Positions 35,319 to 46,000 of a stretch of 64,000 nt of DNA are shown in pieces. Positions within the stretch are counted from its first letter, which is position 1. Each line of letters opens with the position of its first letter. Source of the DNA: Gaertneriomyces semiglobifer (Eukaryota > Chytridiomycota > Chytridiomycetes > Spizellomycetales > Spizellomycetaceae); the NCBI GenBank assembly GCA_025558075.1, contig JAHLKF010000013.1, positions 1-64,000 on the forward strand, read 5' to 3'. The position numbers and the translations under genes are program-made. The notes beneath the pieces were generated by a model. It saw only the letters and a list, made by a program, of their open reading frames with translations, had not been told where the DNA came from and did no database searches.

Positions 35319-36821
35319 ATGGTGAACCGACGTATACAGATCGGAAATGATGTTGGCACCGTCCGTTACTATGGCTTCGTTGGATCATCAAAGTTCAAGT
35401 GGTTTGGTATTGAATGGGACGATCCCTCAAGAGGGAAGCACTCTGGCGATCATCAGGGCACTCAATACTTCACGACACAAGTTCCTAACGCCGGATCTTT
35501 TGTAAAGGCCGAGAAGGTCATACCTCAGGAGTGCTTTCCCCGAACATTTCTGCAGGTGTTGCGGGAGAAGTATTTGGGAGAGCAACCGGCGGACAGCATT
35601 GTGATTCTCGGCAGCACAGGCATTGAAGTGGAGACAGTTGGCTGGGAGAAGGTGGCCAGGAAGGTATCCAAATTGAGCAACCTGCAGGAAGTGGGACTGG
35701 CAGGCATGAGAGTGGGTTATGGGGATCCTATTGGACAGATATCAATCACCTGTCCCGCGATCGTGGACCTGGACCTCTCAAGGAGTTTATTAAGTACCTG
35801 GACGACTGTGGCAGAAATTTGCCGAGAGTTACCGATGCTTGCATCGCTACGCTTAGCACACAACCGATTCGCCCCCCTCTCGGACGACTTGGCCACATCC
35901 TCTACCCTAGATGGCGTCTTCCCAAACCTTCGAGCGCTGACTTTGAACAACACAAACATGACTTGGTCTGAAATACACTTGCTGCAGAAGTTCCTCCCAA
36001 AGTTGGAAGAGCTGCACCTTGCCTCAAACAATCTCTCCTGTTTCCCACCATCAGAGGCGATTTCCGGATTCGAGTCATTGAAACTTCTCAACTTGGAACG
36101 CAATTCATTGCCTTGGAGCGAGGTTCAAAAGTTATCACATCTACCGATACAGACACTTGTGTTGAGCCACAACGACATCTCACAGCTCCAGTACTTTGGA
36201 GGATGGCTCGCGTTGAAAGCCCTCAACATCAGTGACTGCCATCTGAACGACTGGGAATCGGTGCATCAGCTAAACTCCATGCCCCAACTCGCCGAAATCC
36301 GACTCAACCGCAACCCGATTCTTTCGACAGTTGCTCAAGATGATGTATATGCCATCTTGGTAGGCAGGCTCAGCAAGGCCACCGTCATCAATGGCTCGGC
36401 AGTTTCTCCTAAAGCCCGAAAGGATGGGGAACTCTTTTATCTCAACATGTGTGCGAAAGACCTTGCAACTACTGGTGAACTGTCACTTCACCCACGCTAT
36501 CAGGAACTGTGTGACATTTACGGTGTTCCGTCCGTGGCACCTGCTGCAGCAGTTTCGAATCTACTCAAAGATCGTCTCTTATCTCTGACTTTCGTCTACG
36601 GATCCCAGCGAGTGGAGAAGAGACTGCCAATCACAATGTCGCTAAGAGCAGTGAAAGCACTCGCTGCGAGGCTCTGCAGAGTCAGAAACCAAGTGCGGCT
36701 CGTGTTACGGCGGGTGATTGACGAAACTCAAGTGCAAGAATTAGAAATGGATGATGAACTACGAGATCTTGGCTTTTATGGTTTAGAGGGCGGTGAAGAG
36801 GTGTATCTAGAGAGCGTGTAA
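35319..36821 (+). CDS. tubulin-folding cofactor E
   Basis: Single exon, 500 residues. The N-terminal CAP-Gly domain reads IGNDVGTVRYYGFVGSSKFKW, GIEWDDPSRGKHSGDHQGTQYF; a leucine-rich-repeat block of about 250 residues follows (LRALTLNNTNMTW, LEELHLASNNLSCFP, LKALNISDCHLNDWESV); the C-terminus is ubiquitin-like (QVRLVLRRVIDETQVQELEM). Cofactor E binds alpha-tubulin and, with cofactors D and C, assembles the alpha/beta dimer (yeast Pac2). Zoospores need large amounts of tubulin, which fits the chytrid setting. The lack of introns over 1.5 kb stands out against its neighbours. Confidence 0.95.
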   Translation: MVNRRIQIGNDVGTVRYYGFVGSSKFKWFGIEWDDPSRGKHSGDHQGTQYFTTQVPNAGSFVKAEKVIPQECFPRTFLQVLREKYLGEQPADSIVILGSTGIEVETVGWEKVARKVSKLSNLQEVGLAGMRVGYGDPIGQISITCPAIVDLDLSRSLLSTWTTVAEICRELPMLASLRLAHNRFAPLSDDLATSSTLDGVFPNLRALTLNNTNMTWSEIHLLQKFLPKLEELHLASNNLSCFPPSEAISGFESLKLLNLERNSLPWSEVQKLSHLPIQTLVLSHNDISQLQYFGGWLALKALNISDCHLNDWESVHQLNSMPQLAEIRLNRNPILSTVAQDDVYAILVGRLSKATVINGSAVSPKARKDGELFYLNMCAKDLATTGELSLHPRYQELCDIYGVPSVAPAAAVSNLLKDRLLSLTFVYGSQRVEKRLPITMSLRAVKALAARLCRVRNQVRLVLRRVIDETQVQELEMDDELRDLGFYGLEGGEEVYLESV

Positions 36822-37043
36822 ATACCTGTATATCTGTATGCGTGCGCAGATAGTTTTTGGGCGCTACATGTAAAAACTTTGGCGGGCCGCGTTGTGCCAT
36901 GGTTTGTACAAATCTTTGTCTGTTTGGAGAACACGCGAATAACGGGCTCTCACAACTTGTCACCCACGGTCCGGGAAGGTAGCCATACGCAGGACGAGGA
37001 AAGGGGTCTGGGAGAGCATCAAAACGGCCGTTAGATCAAGAAG

Positions 37044-37592
37044 ATGGACGTCATAAAAACCAAAAAGGATCTTCGAAAATGGTCGTTCCGACAAGTCGCC
37101 CATCAGGCACTCAACTTTTTCCTGATCGTCGCTTCAGCGCTTATGTTATGGAAGGGCCTTGCAGTTGTCACGAATTCTGAATCTCCAATTGTGGTGGTTC
37201 TATCCGAGTCCATGGAGCCAGCTTTTGCCCGTGGAGATCTGCTGTTTCTGTCACATCCATCTACACCTATTGCGATCGGCGACATTTGCGTTTTCAAGTT
37301 GAAGAAGAAGGACATCCCCATTGTCCATAGAGTCATAGAGCTTCATGAGGATGCAGCGACAGGAAAGCAGTACATGTTGACCAAGGGTGACCATAACCCC
37401 GAGGATGACCGTAAAGGAGGGATATATAACAGAGGCCAGATGTGGGTAGATGCTGAGGATGTTGTAGGGAGAGTGAAGGGCTTTCTACCTCATGTGGGAA
37501 TGGTTACTATTCTACTCAACCTTTATCCACAGCTTAAAGTAGCTTTACTAGTTGGACTGGGGCTGGTAGTTTTGCTGTCTCGAGAGGAATAA
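37044..37592 (+). CDS. SEC11: signal peptidase complex catalytic subunit Sec11
   Basis: Single exon, 182 residues. One N-terminal membrane segment (ALNFFLIVASALMLWKGLAVV) precedes the catalytic serine in VVVLSESMEPAF (Ser56), the His in IPIVHRVIELHE (His95) and the Asp box KGDHNPEDDRKG. A second hydrophobic segment (KVALLVGLGLVVLL) ends the protein. This is the ER signal peptidase of the S26B family, using a Ser-His-Asp centre. It processes proteins delivered by the SRP receptor and Sec61 encoded at 17.8-21.9 kb. Confidence 0.97.
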   Translation: MDVIKTKKDLRKWSFRQVAHQALNFFLIVASALMLWKGLAVVTNSESPIVVVLSESMEPAFARGDLLFLSHPSTPIAIGDICVFKLKKKDIPIVHRVIELHEDAATGKQYMLTKGDHNPEDDRKGGIYNRGQMWVDAEDVVGRVKGFLPHVGMVTILLNLYPQLKVALLVGLGLVVLLSREE

Positions 37593-37800
37593 TACTCTTT
37601 GACGCTGCTTTCAATCTGCTGTCCACCCTTGCTCAGATGACGCTCATTATTCTACATCTGCGCCCATACACGTTAGGGCCAATGAATGCCCATCGCCTTG
37701 TCTTCAGCACAGCACAGATATTGGACCAAATAATCATGTCTATTGTACGTTTTCGTATTGAATGAACACGCGGGATAATCTTCCCAAGATTCTAGTAACT

Positions 37801-40598
37801 CTACGCGACGCTTTCCAGCATACCTTCGGTCTTTAATAGCCCAAGGAAGGCTGATTGCCGTTGATGAATCTTTGCATGAAACGAAGTCAACTTGAGATAA
37901 GTTTGTCAGATGCTCGTAAGTGGTGGGGGGCAGCTTACCTCCCGACTGATAGCATCCGCCCTCGCTGTTTCAGACTCGAGATTCTTCCGGAGCATTTGAA
38001 TCTCGTCTTTGTAAGTCTTGACTTTAGTCCTCACTGTCTGCAGCTTCGACTTGAACAACGATTGAGCCTGTCCACAAGCATGATCAGTCAGCTGGCGTCT
38101 GCGTATGCGGTGCTGAATTCGTCAAGGGGTACCTTTTCAAGAAGTTCCTCCAACTGGTGAGCTTTGTCTTCCAGTGTTTCCTTGTCTCGCGTAACGGTTG
38201 ACAATGCTTGAGTCAAGCTTGTTTTTTCTTTGGCCCAATTCGTCTAGGTGGAAATTAGGCAAGCGATCAAGATCTGGAACGTATAGTGCCTGATCAAGCG
38301 GTAGGCTCCTACTCTGTATCGTTCTGTGTTGTGGTAGTATGCTTCCCGTTCCTTCTCCATCTGCTCTTTGGTTTGTGCCAGCTGCATATTGAGGGCATCA
38401 ATTACAGACTGTGTTTTTGCCATACTTTCTCTGTCACAAGGTCCATAAGAACACATATCGAATTAAGATCTGTTTCTGGCACCAACCTTGCGTTCTCCAA
38501 TTCGACCATTCGTGTCTCCACATCCTTGCTCAAACCAGACCCTCTAGCCTCTGCTTCACTCAGGGCAGACTTGAGGAGCTGAACATTGGATTGCAAGTCC
38601 TCCACCGCGGTAGCATGGGCCATACTCTGATTCGTCAGAGCGTCATTCTGACTCTTTAATGAAAGGAGAGTCTGCTTCAACGTGCTGATTTCCTGCTGCA
38701 GGTCCTTTTGAAGGGATGCAGCCTGTGCTTCTGTATCGGCTGCTCTGCGGGTCATATCGGCCAATTGAGCTTCCAACTGTAACAAACCAGTCCATCAATA
38801 TAAACGCATACACAAGGGAAGCATTGCTTGAGGAACTCACATGGTTTTTGTCTGCCTCAATTTGAGCGCGCTTGCTCCATTCTTCCTCTCGTGCCACCCG
38901 AAGTCTTTCCAGAAGATCCTTTTCACCGCAACACAAACGATCTCGAAGCGTTTGAATTGTCTCCGTGGCCGATTTTAAATTGCTAGTGTGCCGGATCAGG
39001 GCACGCCTATTCATGAAATGTTTTTCGTAGCAGCAATGTCATACCTTTCAAGCTCGTGTATTTTCTGTTTCATTTCCACAATGGAGTTCTCGTACTCATT
39101 CTTCTGTTTGAGCGAATTATGTTGAATGTCACTTATTTCCACCCTATGGACCGGACACAACGTGGGTTGGTAAGTCACAAGGTAACAGAAAGGGCAGTCC
39201 AACCATATAGCTACACACTTATGCCGATGAATAGCCTCTTCCAATCTGTTCTGCGCCCGATCTTTCTCTTTTGTCAGAGCTCCATTTTCTTCGGTAACAC
39301 TTTCTTGTAACCGCAGTAATCGTATGTTCTCAGCTTCCAAGGAGGTCACTTTGGATTTCAACGCATCTTTCTCGGCCTGAAGCGTTTTGGCGTGCGCGAC
39401 TTCATCCACCAACTTGCGCTGGTGTAATCGTGACTGTTGCTCAATGTCAACCACAAGTTTCTCCTTTTCGGCGCTGGATTATAGCGTTTGAGCCACATGG
39501 GGCGCACATAGCGAACGAAAAAAACAAAAGGCGGTTGCAAGCGACAGTTACCGTAATTCTTCCACTTCGGAAAGTAGGGCTTGAATTTTAAGTTGAACCT
39601 CAGTATTCACTCTCTGCAACTCGCGAATATGCTTGGTGTCACCCGCCGCCTCTACACACACACACGGGCTCATTTAACAAAGCCCAATAGAACACGTTTC
39701 GGTTGTACGGGCAAATCATTACCTAATCGTTGTCGTAGCTCCATCATTTTCTCCTCCAAAGCGTTCATCTCAACCTGGTAGTCTTCTTCCAGTTCCTTCA
39801 ACTTTCCAGTCATCTGCGCCCGTTCGCGCTCAATGTCTGTCATTGCAACCTCGTAGTTTCGTCGCAAATTGTAATATAAAGAGCGGAACTTTTCCGTCTC
39901 CTAGAATAAAGTGTGATTAGGAAAAAGGAACTTTTCATTACATCTCGGCTAATGTTCCAAGGTCAGTAAAAACATACCGTAACCATCTGCTTCCATCGCC
40001 TTTCATTGTCTTCTTGCATCTGATGCACTGCTTTGAGATGCGCCAGTTCCATTTCCCTACACAGGTGATTGCCGAGGCCACGGTCAACTTTAGCAAAGTG
40101 GGGGTTGAAGTCGTCGAAACCCCCCAAAAAACACGGCCTTCCAAAACGTACTTGGCTAATGGAATCCGTCCTTTCAAAGAATCCACCTCTCGGCTTTTAT
40201 TATCCAGTTGCGCCTTGAAGTAGGCGAGCTGTTCGGCCGTTTGAGTCTCTATGGACGCCTATAAAAAACCGCACACATTATTGAGGATCGAGTTTCTGCG
40301 CGAAAGACGAACACACATATTCGTCCCAAAAGCAAAACATACCTTATCCTTAGACGTCAACTCACACTCTCGTCCCAGCGAATCATACTGTTCCTGCAAC
40401 CTATCATGCGCATTCTTGAGCTATACCGAAAGATTCAGAGGTTAAAGAGACAGCTTTTGCGAAAGTCAACGCGAAGAACGTATTCATTTTTACTTGTTCA
40501 AAGTTTTCTTTGTAGGCATCGTTTTCTTTTGTGAGCGTTTCGACCAGCGATAGCGCTACCCTTAGCTTTTCGAGAAGAATCTCTGGTTCGTCGCTCAT
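37801..40598 (-). CDS. long coiled-coil protein, CEP83/CCDC41-like distal-appendage component
   Basis: Fourteen minus-strand exons (40598-40494, 40420-40343, 40258-40152, 40056-39978, 39900-39723, 39651-39552, 39473-39219, 39143-39045, 39006-38841, 38776-38487, 38430-38313, 38243-38133, 38067-37939, 37890-37801) join in frame into 634 residues of nearly continuous coiled coil. Blocks recall CEP83 in order: ETEKFRSLYYNLRRNYE, a RAEKEKLVVDIEQQSRLHQR repeat-like segment, VEISDIQHNSLKQKNEYE, and a C-terminal FHAKIHQRQSAFLGLL. CEP83 recruits the other distal-appendage proteins that dock the basal body to the membrane. Coiled coils align easily by chance, so the family assignment is less sure than the gene model, whose phases are fully consistent. 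Confidence 0.7.
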
Positions 40599-41053
40599 CG
40601 TTTGTGCTGGCAGAGAGGGGGTTGCTGCTGCCAAAGTTCAACTTTCACCGACGCGTTCGCGCCTCAACCTTTTTTGGTGCCGATCTCTCGAATACCATGC
40701 ATCAACAAGAGACAAGAATTCCAAGAGACGACTGGCAGAGGAGCTCAAGCAAAGTATGTGCCATCGTGATGGTCCTACTTAAACCACGACGAGAAATGCT
40801 CGAGTGGTGGGACATCCCACATTTAAAGTACAGCCATTGCAAAAACCAAAGTGGGAAGAGCAAAATAGATGCAAAAGTGCTAATCGACAAAAATATTCTA
40901 ACCAACAACAGCCATTCCTAGGCTATCCACCATTCCTTTGCCAGTTACCAACTACCAGTTCCAAGTTACCAGTACCAGACTCACCCCATCATTTCCAATA
41001 CTATCCGAACTATTACTTCCACCTCTCTCGAACACATAAACAAGAAAAGCTGT
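40599..41053. other. intergenic region between two minus-strand genes
   Basis: 455 bp; it must hold the promoter of the coiled-coil gene and the 3' UTR of ISD11. Plus-strand frames here have no recognisable features. Confidence 0.35.
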
Positions 41054-41314
41054 CTATACCTCCGCCACAGATCGATTCACCTTAAACTGACTATTCAACC
41101 ACCCCTGTCGTCTCGCAACATCCAAATCCGTCCGTCCCTGTTGGTACAGCGCCGAAATACGGGCAGGATCCGTTTCTGTGGCATGTGCTCGGAAGGCATC
41201 TTTGGCTCGGCGATGGACGTAGGAGCGGTAGTTGTAGTTTGCGAAGGATCGGGAGGATCGGAGGAGGTGCCGATACAGAGCGAGGATTTGGTCTCGGGAA
41301 GGTGTGGATGCCAT
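41054..41314 (-). CDS. ISD11: LYR-motif protein Isd11 (LYRM4)
   Basis: Single exon, 86 residues: MASTPSRDQILALYRHLLRS carries the LYR motif (residues 13-15), then NYRSYVHRRAKDAFRAH and ARISALYQQGRTDLDVARRQG. This is the size and pattern of Isd11/LYRM4, which stabilises the cysteine desulfurase Nfs1 in mitochondria together with acyl carrier protein. Longer LYRM proteins exist but lack the R-x-Y-x-x-R spacing after NY. Frataxin, which acts on the same complex, is at 5518-6294. Divergent from the Pol III gene, 342 bp between starts. Confidence 0.92.
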   Translation of the reverse strand: MASTPSRDQILALYRHLLRSSRSFANYNYRSYVHRRAKDAFRAHATETDPARISALYQQGRTDLDVARRQGWLNSQFKVNRSVAEV

Positions 41315-41656
41315 TTTTTGATTCTTTGGTTGTAGTGGTGAGTGATAAGTGTGGGTTTTGTGGTAAAGCGTTGATGGAGTGGAGGGGAAAACAATGTCGG
41401 ATGGTTTCGTATAAACGAATAATGCTCTGTTAACTGTACGTACTGTTTCGGAGAACGGTTTTACTTTGAAGTCTCTTCCAACTTTCGCTAAACGTTTGAA
41501 CTTTGAACTCTGATAAATCCGCGCGGGCGACAAATCTTCGTGGCACAGTCATCCAAGCGCGAGGAAACTCTCCAGTGCAAACACACACACACGGACTCTG
41601 TTTTTAAGTAAGATACACAAGGGGGGTTCTCAAGGTTCGCTACACACATCGCATTC
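41315..41656. promoter_or_regulatory. divergent promoter region ISD11 / RPC31
   Basis: 342 bp between two divergent start codons; an ACACACACAC run lies near 41580-41592. No gene is visible. Confidence 0.4.
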
Positions 41657-42295
41657 ATGAGCGGACGAGGCGGTGGCGGTGGCGGGTGGAGAGGAGGCCG
41701 TGGCGGCGGTCGCGGCGGCGGGCCCGGTGGAGGTTCTGGTCGAGGCGGTCCCGAGTTCTCCGAAGACGTCGAAGTAACCTACAAAGAAACCCCCTTATTC
41801 CCCGACTACCACCCCCAACCCTTCACCGACCCAACCCTAGACGAACACCAACTGGCGCAAGACTGGCAATCCTATCTCGAGAGTGTACGGGACTTGGCGT
41901 ATTTCCTAGACGTCCCCGCACCGAAACCCGATGTCGAACGGTGGTCGGATAGATTTAATATCGCGGCTGTGAGGAGACAGAAACCGATGAGTTCTGTTCC
42001 GACGGATTTAAAGTTTTTTCCGGTGGAGTTGCATTCTGTCAAGGATCCGGCGAAAACCAAGGCGGCGCCGAGAGTTGCGTCGGGAACCATTGATTTGGAT
42101 AGGATTACCGCCAAAGCGGGGGCAACGGATGGAAAAGGCGATGAAGAGCATGATGATGATGAGCAGATTGCGGACGAGGAGTATGATGAAGAACAGGAAG
42201 AGGATGAGAACGATTATCTGGTAGATCATTATGATGATGACATGGATGCCTATGGTGGGGAAGATGGAGATGAAGGACGGGACGATTGGTCATAG
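41657..42295 (+). CDS. RNA polymerase III subunit Rpc31/RPC7-like
   Basis: Single exon, 212 residues with a telling layout: an N-terminal Gly/Arg-rich tract (MSGRGGGGGGWRGGRGGGRG), the family's short central helices (PLFPDYHPQPFTDPTLDE, LAYFLDVPAPKPDVERWSDRF) and a strongly acidic C-terminus ending in DDDMDAYGGEDGDEGRDDWS. This matches RPC7 (yeast Rpc31), part of the Pol III-specific initiation trimer. The Gly/Arg tract and acidic tail are low-complexity, so the assignment rests mostly on the middle and the overall layout. Confidence 0.8.
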   Translation: MSGRGGGGGGWRGGRGGGRGGGPGGGSGRGGPEFSEDVEVTYKETPLFPDYHPQPFTDPTLDEHQLAQDWQSYLESVRDLAYFLDVPAPKPDVERWSDRFNIAAVRRQKPMSSVPTDLKFFPVELHSVKDPAKTKAAPRVASGTIDLDRITAKAGATDGKGDEEHDDDEQIADEEYDEEQEEDENDYLVDHYDDDMDAYGGEDGDEGRDDWS

Positions 42296-42436
42296 TCCTT
42301 TTAAGAAAACGGAGGGAAAAGGTAGAAATCCAAAGCAGGCTGAAGCAAGATATTTATTGAATTGTCCTATTGAAAATATAATTTGGGGGTGTGTGCGTGA
42401 GTAGAAAAACCGTATTGCCGTCGCTACCGCTATAGT

Positions 42437-45005
42437 TTAGCCTATATCATTGCTATCTACAGTATACACTCCTTCACGCTCTCCATCTACAACAACCCCC
42501 ACTTTCTCCAATCCGATCCACGGATCCCTTCCCCCACCCACACCAAACAACTCATTCCTAAGCATCTCCCCACCTTCTTTCCACTGATCCACGGGTCTCC
42601 CCTCAAACCACCGTCGAAAGATGCGTCGCGCCCACCGTCCCGACCAAATATACGAATAATACGTCGCTCCATAGCTCGACAAATGCGAGAACTGGACTTG
42701 CCACGGCGTCTCAACGGGGGGGAACACGCCACAACTGTCCTGACACCGCATCCACGTTTTCGTCGAATCAAAGTCAGTGTCAATGGGGATGGAGGAGTGG
42801 TACATTTGGTCCAGCATGGCGAGTTGGAGTTGATGAAGGGATTCGAAGGGGTCTTTGGAGTGGGAGAGGCCGAGGGCGGCGTCGAGGATGTGAGGGGGGA
42901 TGCGGTCGTGGGTCTGGTAGTGTCGGGAAACGGAGGAGATGAAGGAGGGTGAACGGGCGAATTGTTCCATTAGGATGGAGGGGACTTCGACGAAATCCAT
43001 GGGGACACGGGTACCCGAGATATGTTGATACGAAGTGCGCGCGAGCATCGCTACATTCCAAAACAAGAGTCAATATACGTTTCGCACAGAAAGGAAGAGG
43101 GCGACCACACGGAACGTACAATGCATAGCATGTCCCATTTCATGAAAGATCGTTTCAATCTGCCACAAATTCAACAAACTCGGATGTCCATCTCTCGGCC
43201 GTTCAAACGGTGTGACCAACACCACCACGGGCAACTGAAACCTCTTCAACTTTCCATCCTGCACAAACTCCTTTTCAGTTTCCGGAATCCGCATGACCCC
43301 ATTTTGATAATCACTACTAAAATGTTCTTCGTCGTCTACCCGCCGTGAACATCTGACGGTGAAATGCGCGGAGCCTTCAAACTTGTGGGCTGCGTTGTCC
43401 TTGCGACGGTAGAGGTCGCAGTAAATGACACCGATCAACCCTTCGGTTTCGTGGACGACTTGTAATTTGCGGACGTCGGGATGCCATGCTTCGGACGGGG
43501 ACACACTCGTCGGTTCCAGTGTGATGCCATATAGCGCTTGAAACAGTTTGGATAAGCCCGCAAAAACGGATCCGGCTGTAAAATAGTGGGATAAATTTGC
43601 TCCACCTGATACCGCGGCATTGTCGGACGCCACGGGCGACGGTATGAATTGCGATAGGAATAAGCGGTCCCATATCTGCACGTCTGATTTTGATCCCAAT
43701 CGATGCTTTAACTGACGCAGGGTTTGCAGCCTCTGTATCGCCGAGGGCCGTTGCGCGGCGTGAAGGGCCTCCAAAAACGAGGATACATGTTCTGACATCC
43801 AACGACATTTAAAAAGTCTTGCAAAGTGACAAACATCGGGCAACAGAGTGTAAGGCAAACATACCTGGACGTTGAACCATTTTATCCGCCAAACAATAAT
43901 GGGCAAAAGTTTCCTTCCCCACCGTTCGAGCAAGCTCACCTCGCTTCTGCAGCAACTCCTCCAACACCTCAATCTGCTGTGGACTTCCCGAATTCATCGC
44001 CACATACAACTTCTTTCTTACCTCTTCATTTCTAACCATTTTCAGAACGCTGGCACTGATGGGCCCCGTTGTGGGTATAACCGCTTTCCGAGACCGCGTG
44101 GTCAAATGTCGTATCAACCTATCCGGCAACCCTTCCAACAGCCTCACATCATCCACTCCAACCTCTCGAACAGCAGGATACGGATTCATCACCATCTTCT
44201 GCGCCAACACATCAATCCGATCCTGCAACTCCACATACCGTCGTCGATGCTTCACATCCATATGAATCCCGGACTTTTCGAAATCCTTACTCAACAGATC
44301 CGCCACCCTCCTCGCCTGCTGCGACAACCTCTCTATATTCTTCCCCTTCTGCAACGCCGCATACAACTCGCGATTTGTATTCAACTCGTTCATGAAACTG
44401 TTCAACGCCACATGCACACTATCCGCTGCCCGCACCCACGTCCTATCAGGATGCACATTCCGAACAAGTTCTGCCGTATCTAACACCGAACACAGGATAT
44501 CCGAGAGTTTATCCAGTCGTTTGACAGTTTTGTGTAGTTCGGTCGCGGTTTCTGTTCGTGATGCTTCTTGGACTTTTTCAATGATGAGTCGGATCTCACG
44601 GAGGGCGACTTCCCCTGCCTGTGCAAACCCCTCGGGGTGGGTGAGTAATCTGAATCCTAGTAACCCCGTGGTGGTGGGGTTAGCAGAGGTTTCAACGCCG
44701 TGGGTATTCCAATACGAGGGGTCATCAAATACTCGTCGGAGGGTCTCGTCTGCGGCGGTATCTGTTCTTGACGCTTCCGAAGTCTGTCCGGTAAAGATGT
44801 GTCTAGTAATGCATCTGGAATGCCATGGTTTGGGAAACCTGCTGTGGTGTATATGCAAGGGGTGAGTTGGAGATCGGAACTGGCGGTATAAGAATGTCGA
44901 GGTTGGGACGCGAGAGGTAAGTGGTAATACACTCCTCATCCCAAATCCCACAGATCGTTGCAGTCCCTGTCCACACAGTCGACAAGGCGGTGACGGCGGC
45001 CTCAT
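42437..45005 (-). CDS. OCT1: mitochondrial intermediate peptidase (M3 family)
   Basis: Minus-strand exons 45005-43865, 43791-43120 and 43050-42437 encode about 808 residues. The N-terminus is Arg/Ser/Pro-rich, a mitochondrial presequence type. Landmarks are GLLGFRLLTHPEGFAQAGEVAL, the M3 zinc site FHEMGHAMHSML (the last residues supplied across an intron) and GTRVPMDFVEVPSILMEQF, as in all Oct1/MIPEP proteins. The enzyme removes an octapeptide from matrix proteins after MPP cleavage. The acceptor at 43792 was selected over a nearer one because it restores VQRPEHVSSFLEAL. It ends 141 bp from the convergent Pol III gene. Confidence 0.93.
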
Positions 45006-45642
45006 CCCGTATATCAATCCCCCCCGTCAGTCGCCAGTTGAAAAGACGTATATCAAACTTCACAAACCTTTAAATTTATGGAAACTCGTTCGACCAAATC
45101 TTATTCTTGTTATCAATCACCAAAAATATATGAGCTTTGAGGGACATTTTCTCACTGCACTGAACTTAATCAATGCACCGTCTAATTTCTCTATCAGTTT
45201 GTTGGTGTCGGTGCCGAATACGAAGGGTGCGAGGTCCGCTCCTCAAGATGATAAAACCTTATCACGTTGTGAATGCGTTGTATTAAATAAAAATAATTGT
45301 GCACTTGCACCTCTTCTTCGTTAGTTAGTCGTTTTCCCACCGTCCCAACTGTCAAGAAGAACACTGCACACACCCCCGTCCATTCCAAGACCATTTCCTA
45401 CTAATAGCTAACTCCTTAGTATGAAAGGATATTTTGTATCATTATTCTCCAAAAAAGACATATCAGACGCATTACAAAACGAAGGGATATAAAAGTGTGC
45501 GATGTACTACTACGTTTGGACGAACATTAAAGAAAAGCAACATAGAGTGGCGAGGTATACAAGCGGTGATGTGTTGGATTCTCGATGGGGGATGAACAGT
45601 CCAGCTGACCAAGAGACCCATAAGGAGAGAGAGAGGGAGAGG

Positions 45643-45694
<52 letters not shown>

Positions 45695-46000
45695 AAGTGC
45701 AAAAAACAACGGCGACAGAGCAAAGGTTTTTTATCGTTCGACGTCCATCTTTTTGTTTTTGTAAAAGAAAAAGGAAAAGAAAGGAAAAACAACCTCATCA
45801 ATAAAAAAACACACACAGACACACACAACCCCCATCTCGGCACTATATATGTTCACATTCATCCCTCCTCCAACGGTTTTGCACGTATGCCCATCATCCA
45901 AAATTCCCCATATGTAAAAAAAAAACAGAACCATTACAACAGAACAGAAGAGAGAGAGAAATGAAAAGGCCAAAGGGGAGGGGGAGGCGTATATATCAAA
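45006..46000. other. long intergenic region with microsatellite
   Basis: About 1 kb upstream of OCT1 and downstream of the phosphoglycerate dehydrogenase gene. Open frames here are low-complexity (the 45502-45804 frame is a translated GA run). I see no gene; the OCT1 promoter must be at the left side. Confidence 0.45.
45648..45693. repeat. (AG)n microsatellite
   Basis: A perfect AG run of about 22 repeats, flanked by shorter GA-rich runs (45621-45640). It sits about 640 bp upstream of the OCT1 start. Likely variable between strains. Confidence 0.9.

Noticed and set aside
43872..44483. 203-codon plus-strand frame
   Set aside because: Antisense to mitochondrial intermediate peptidase exon 1.
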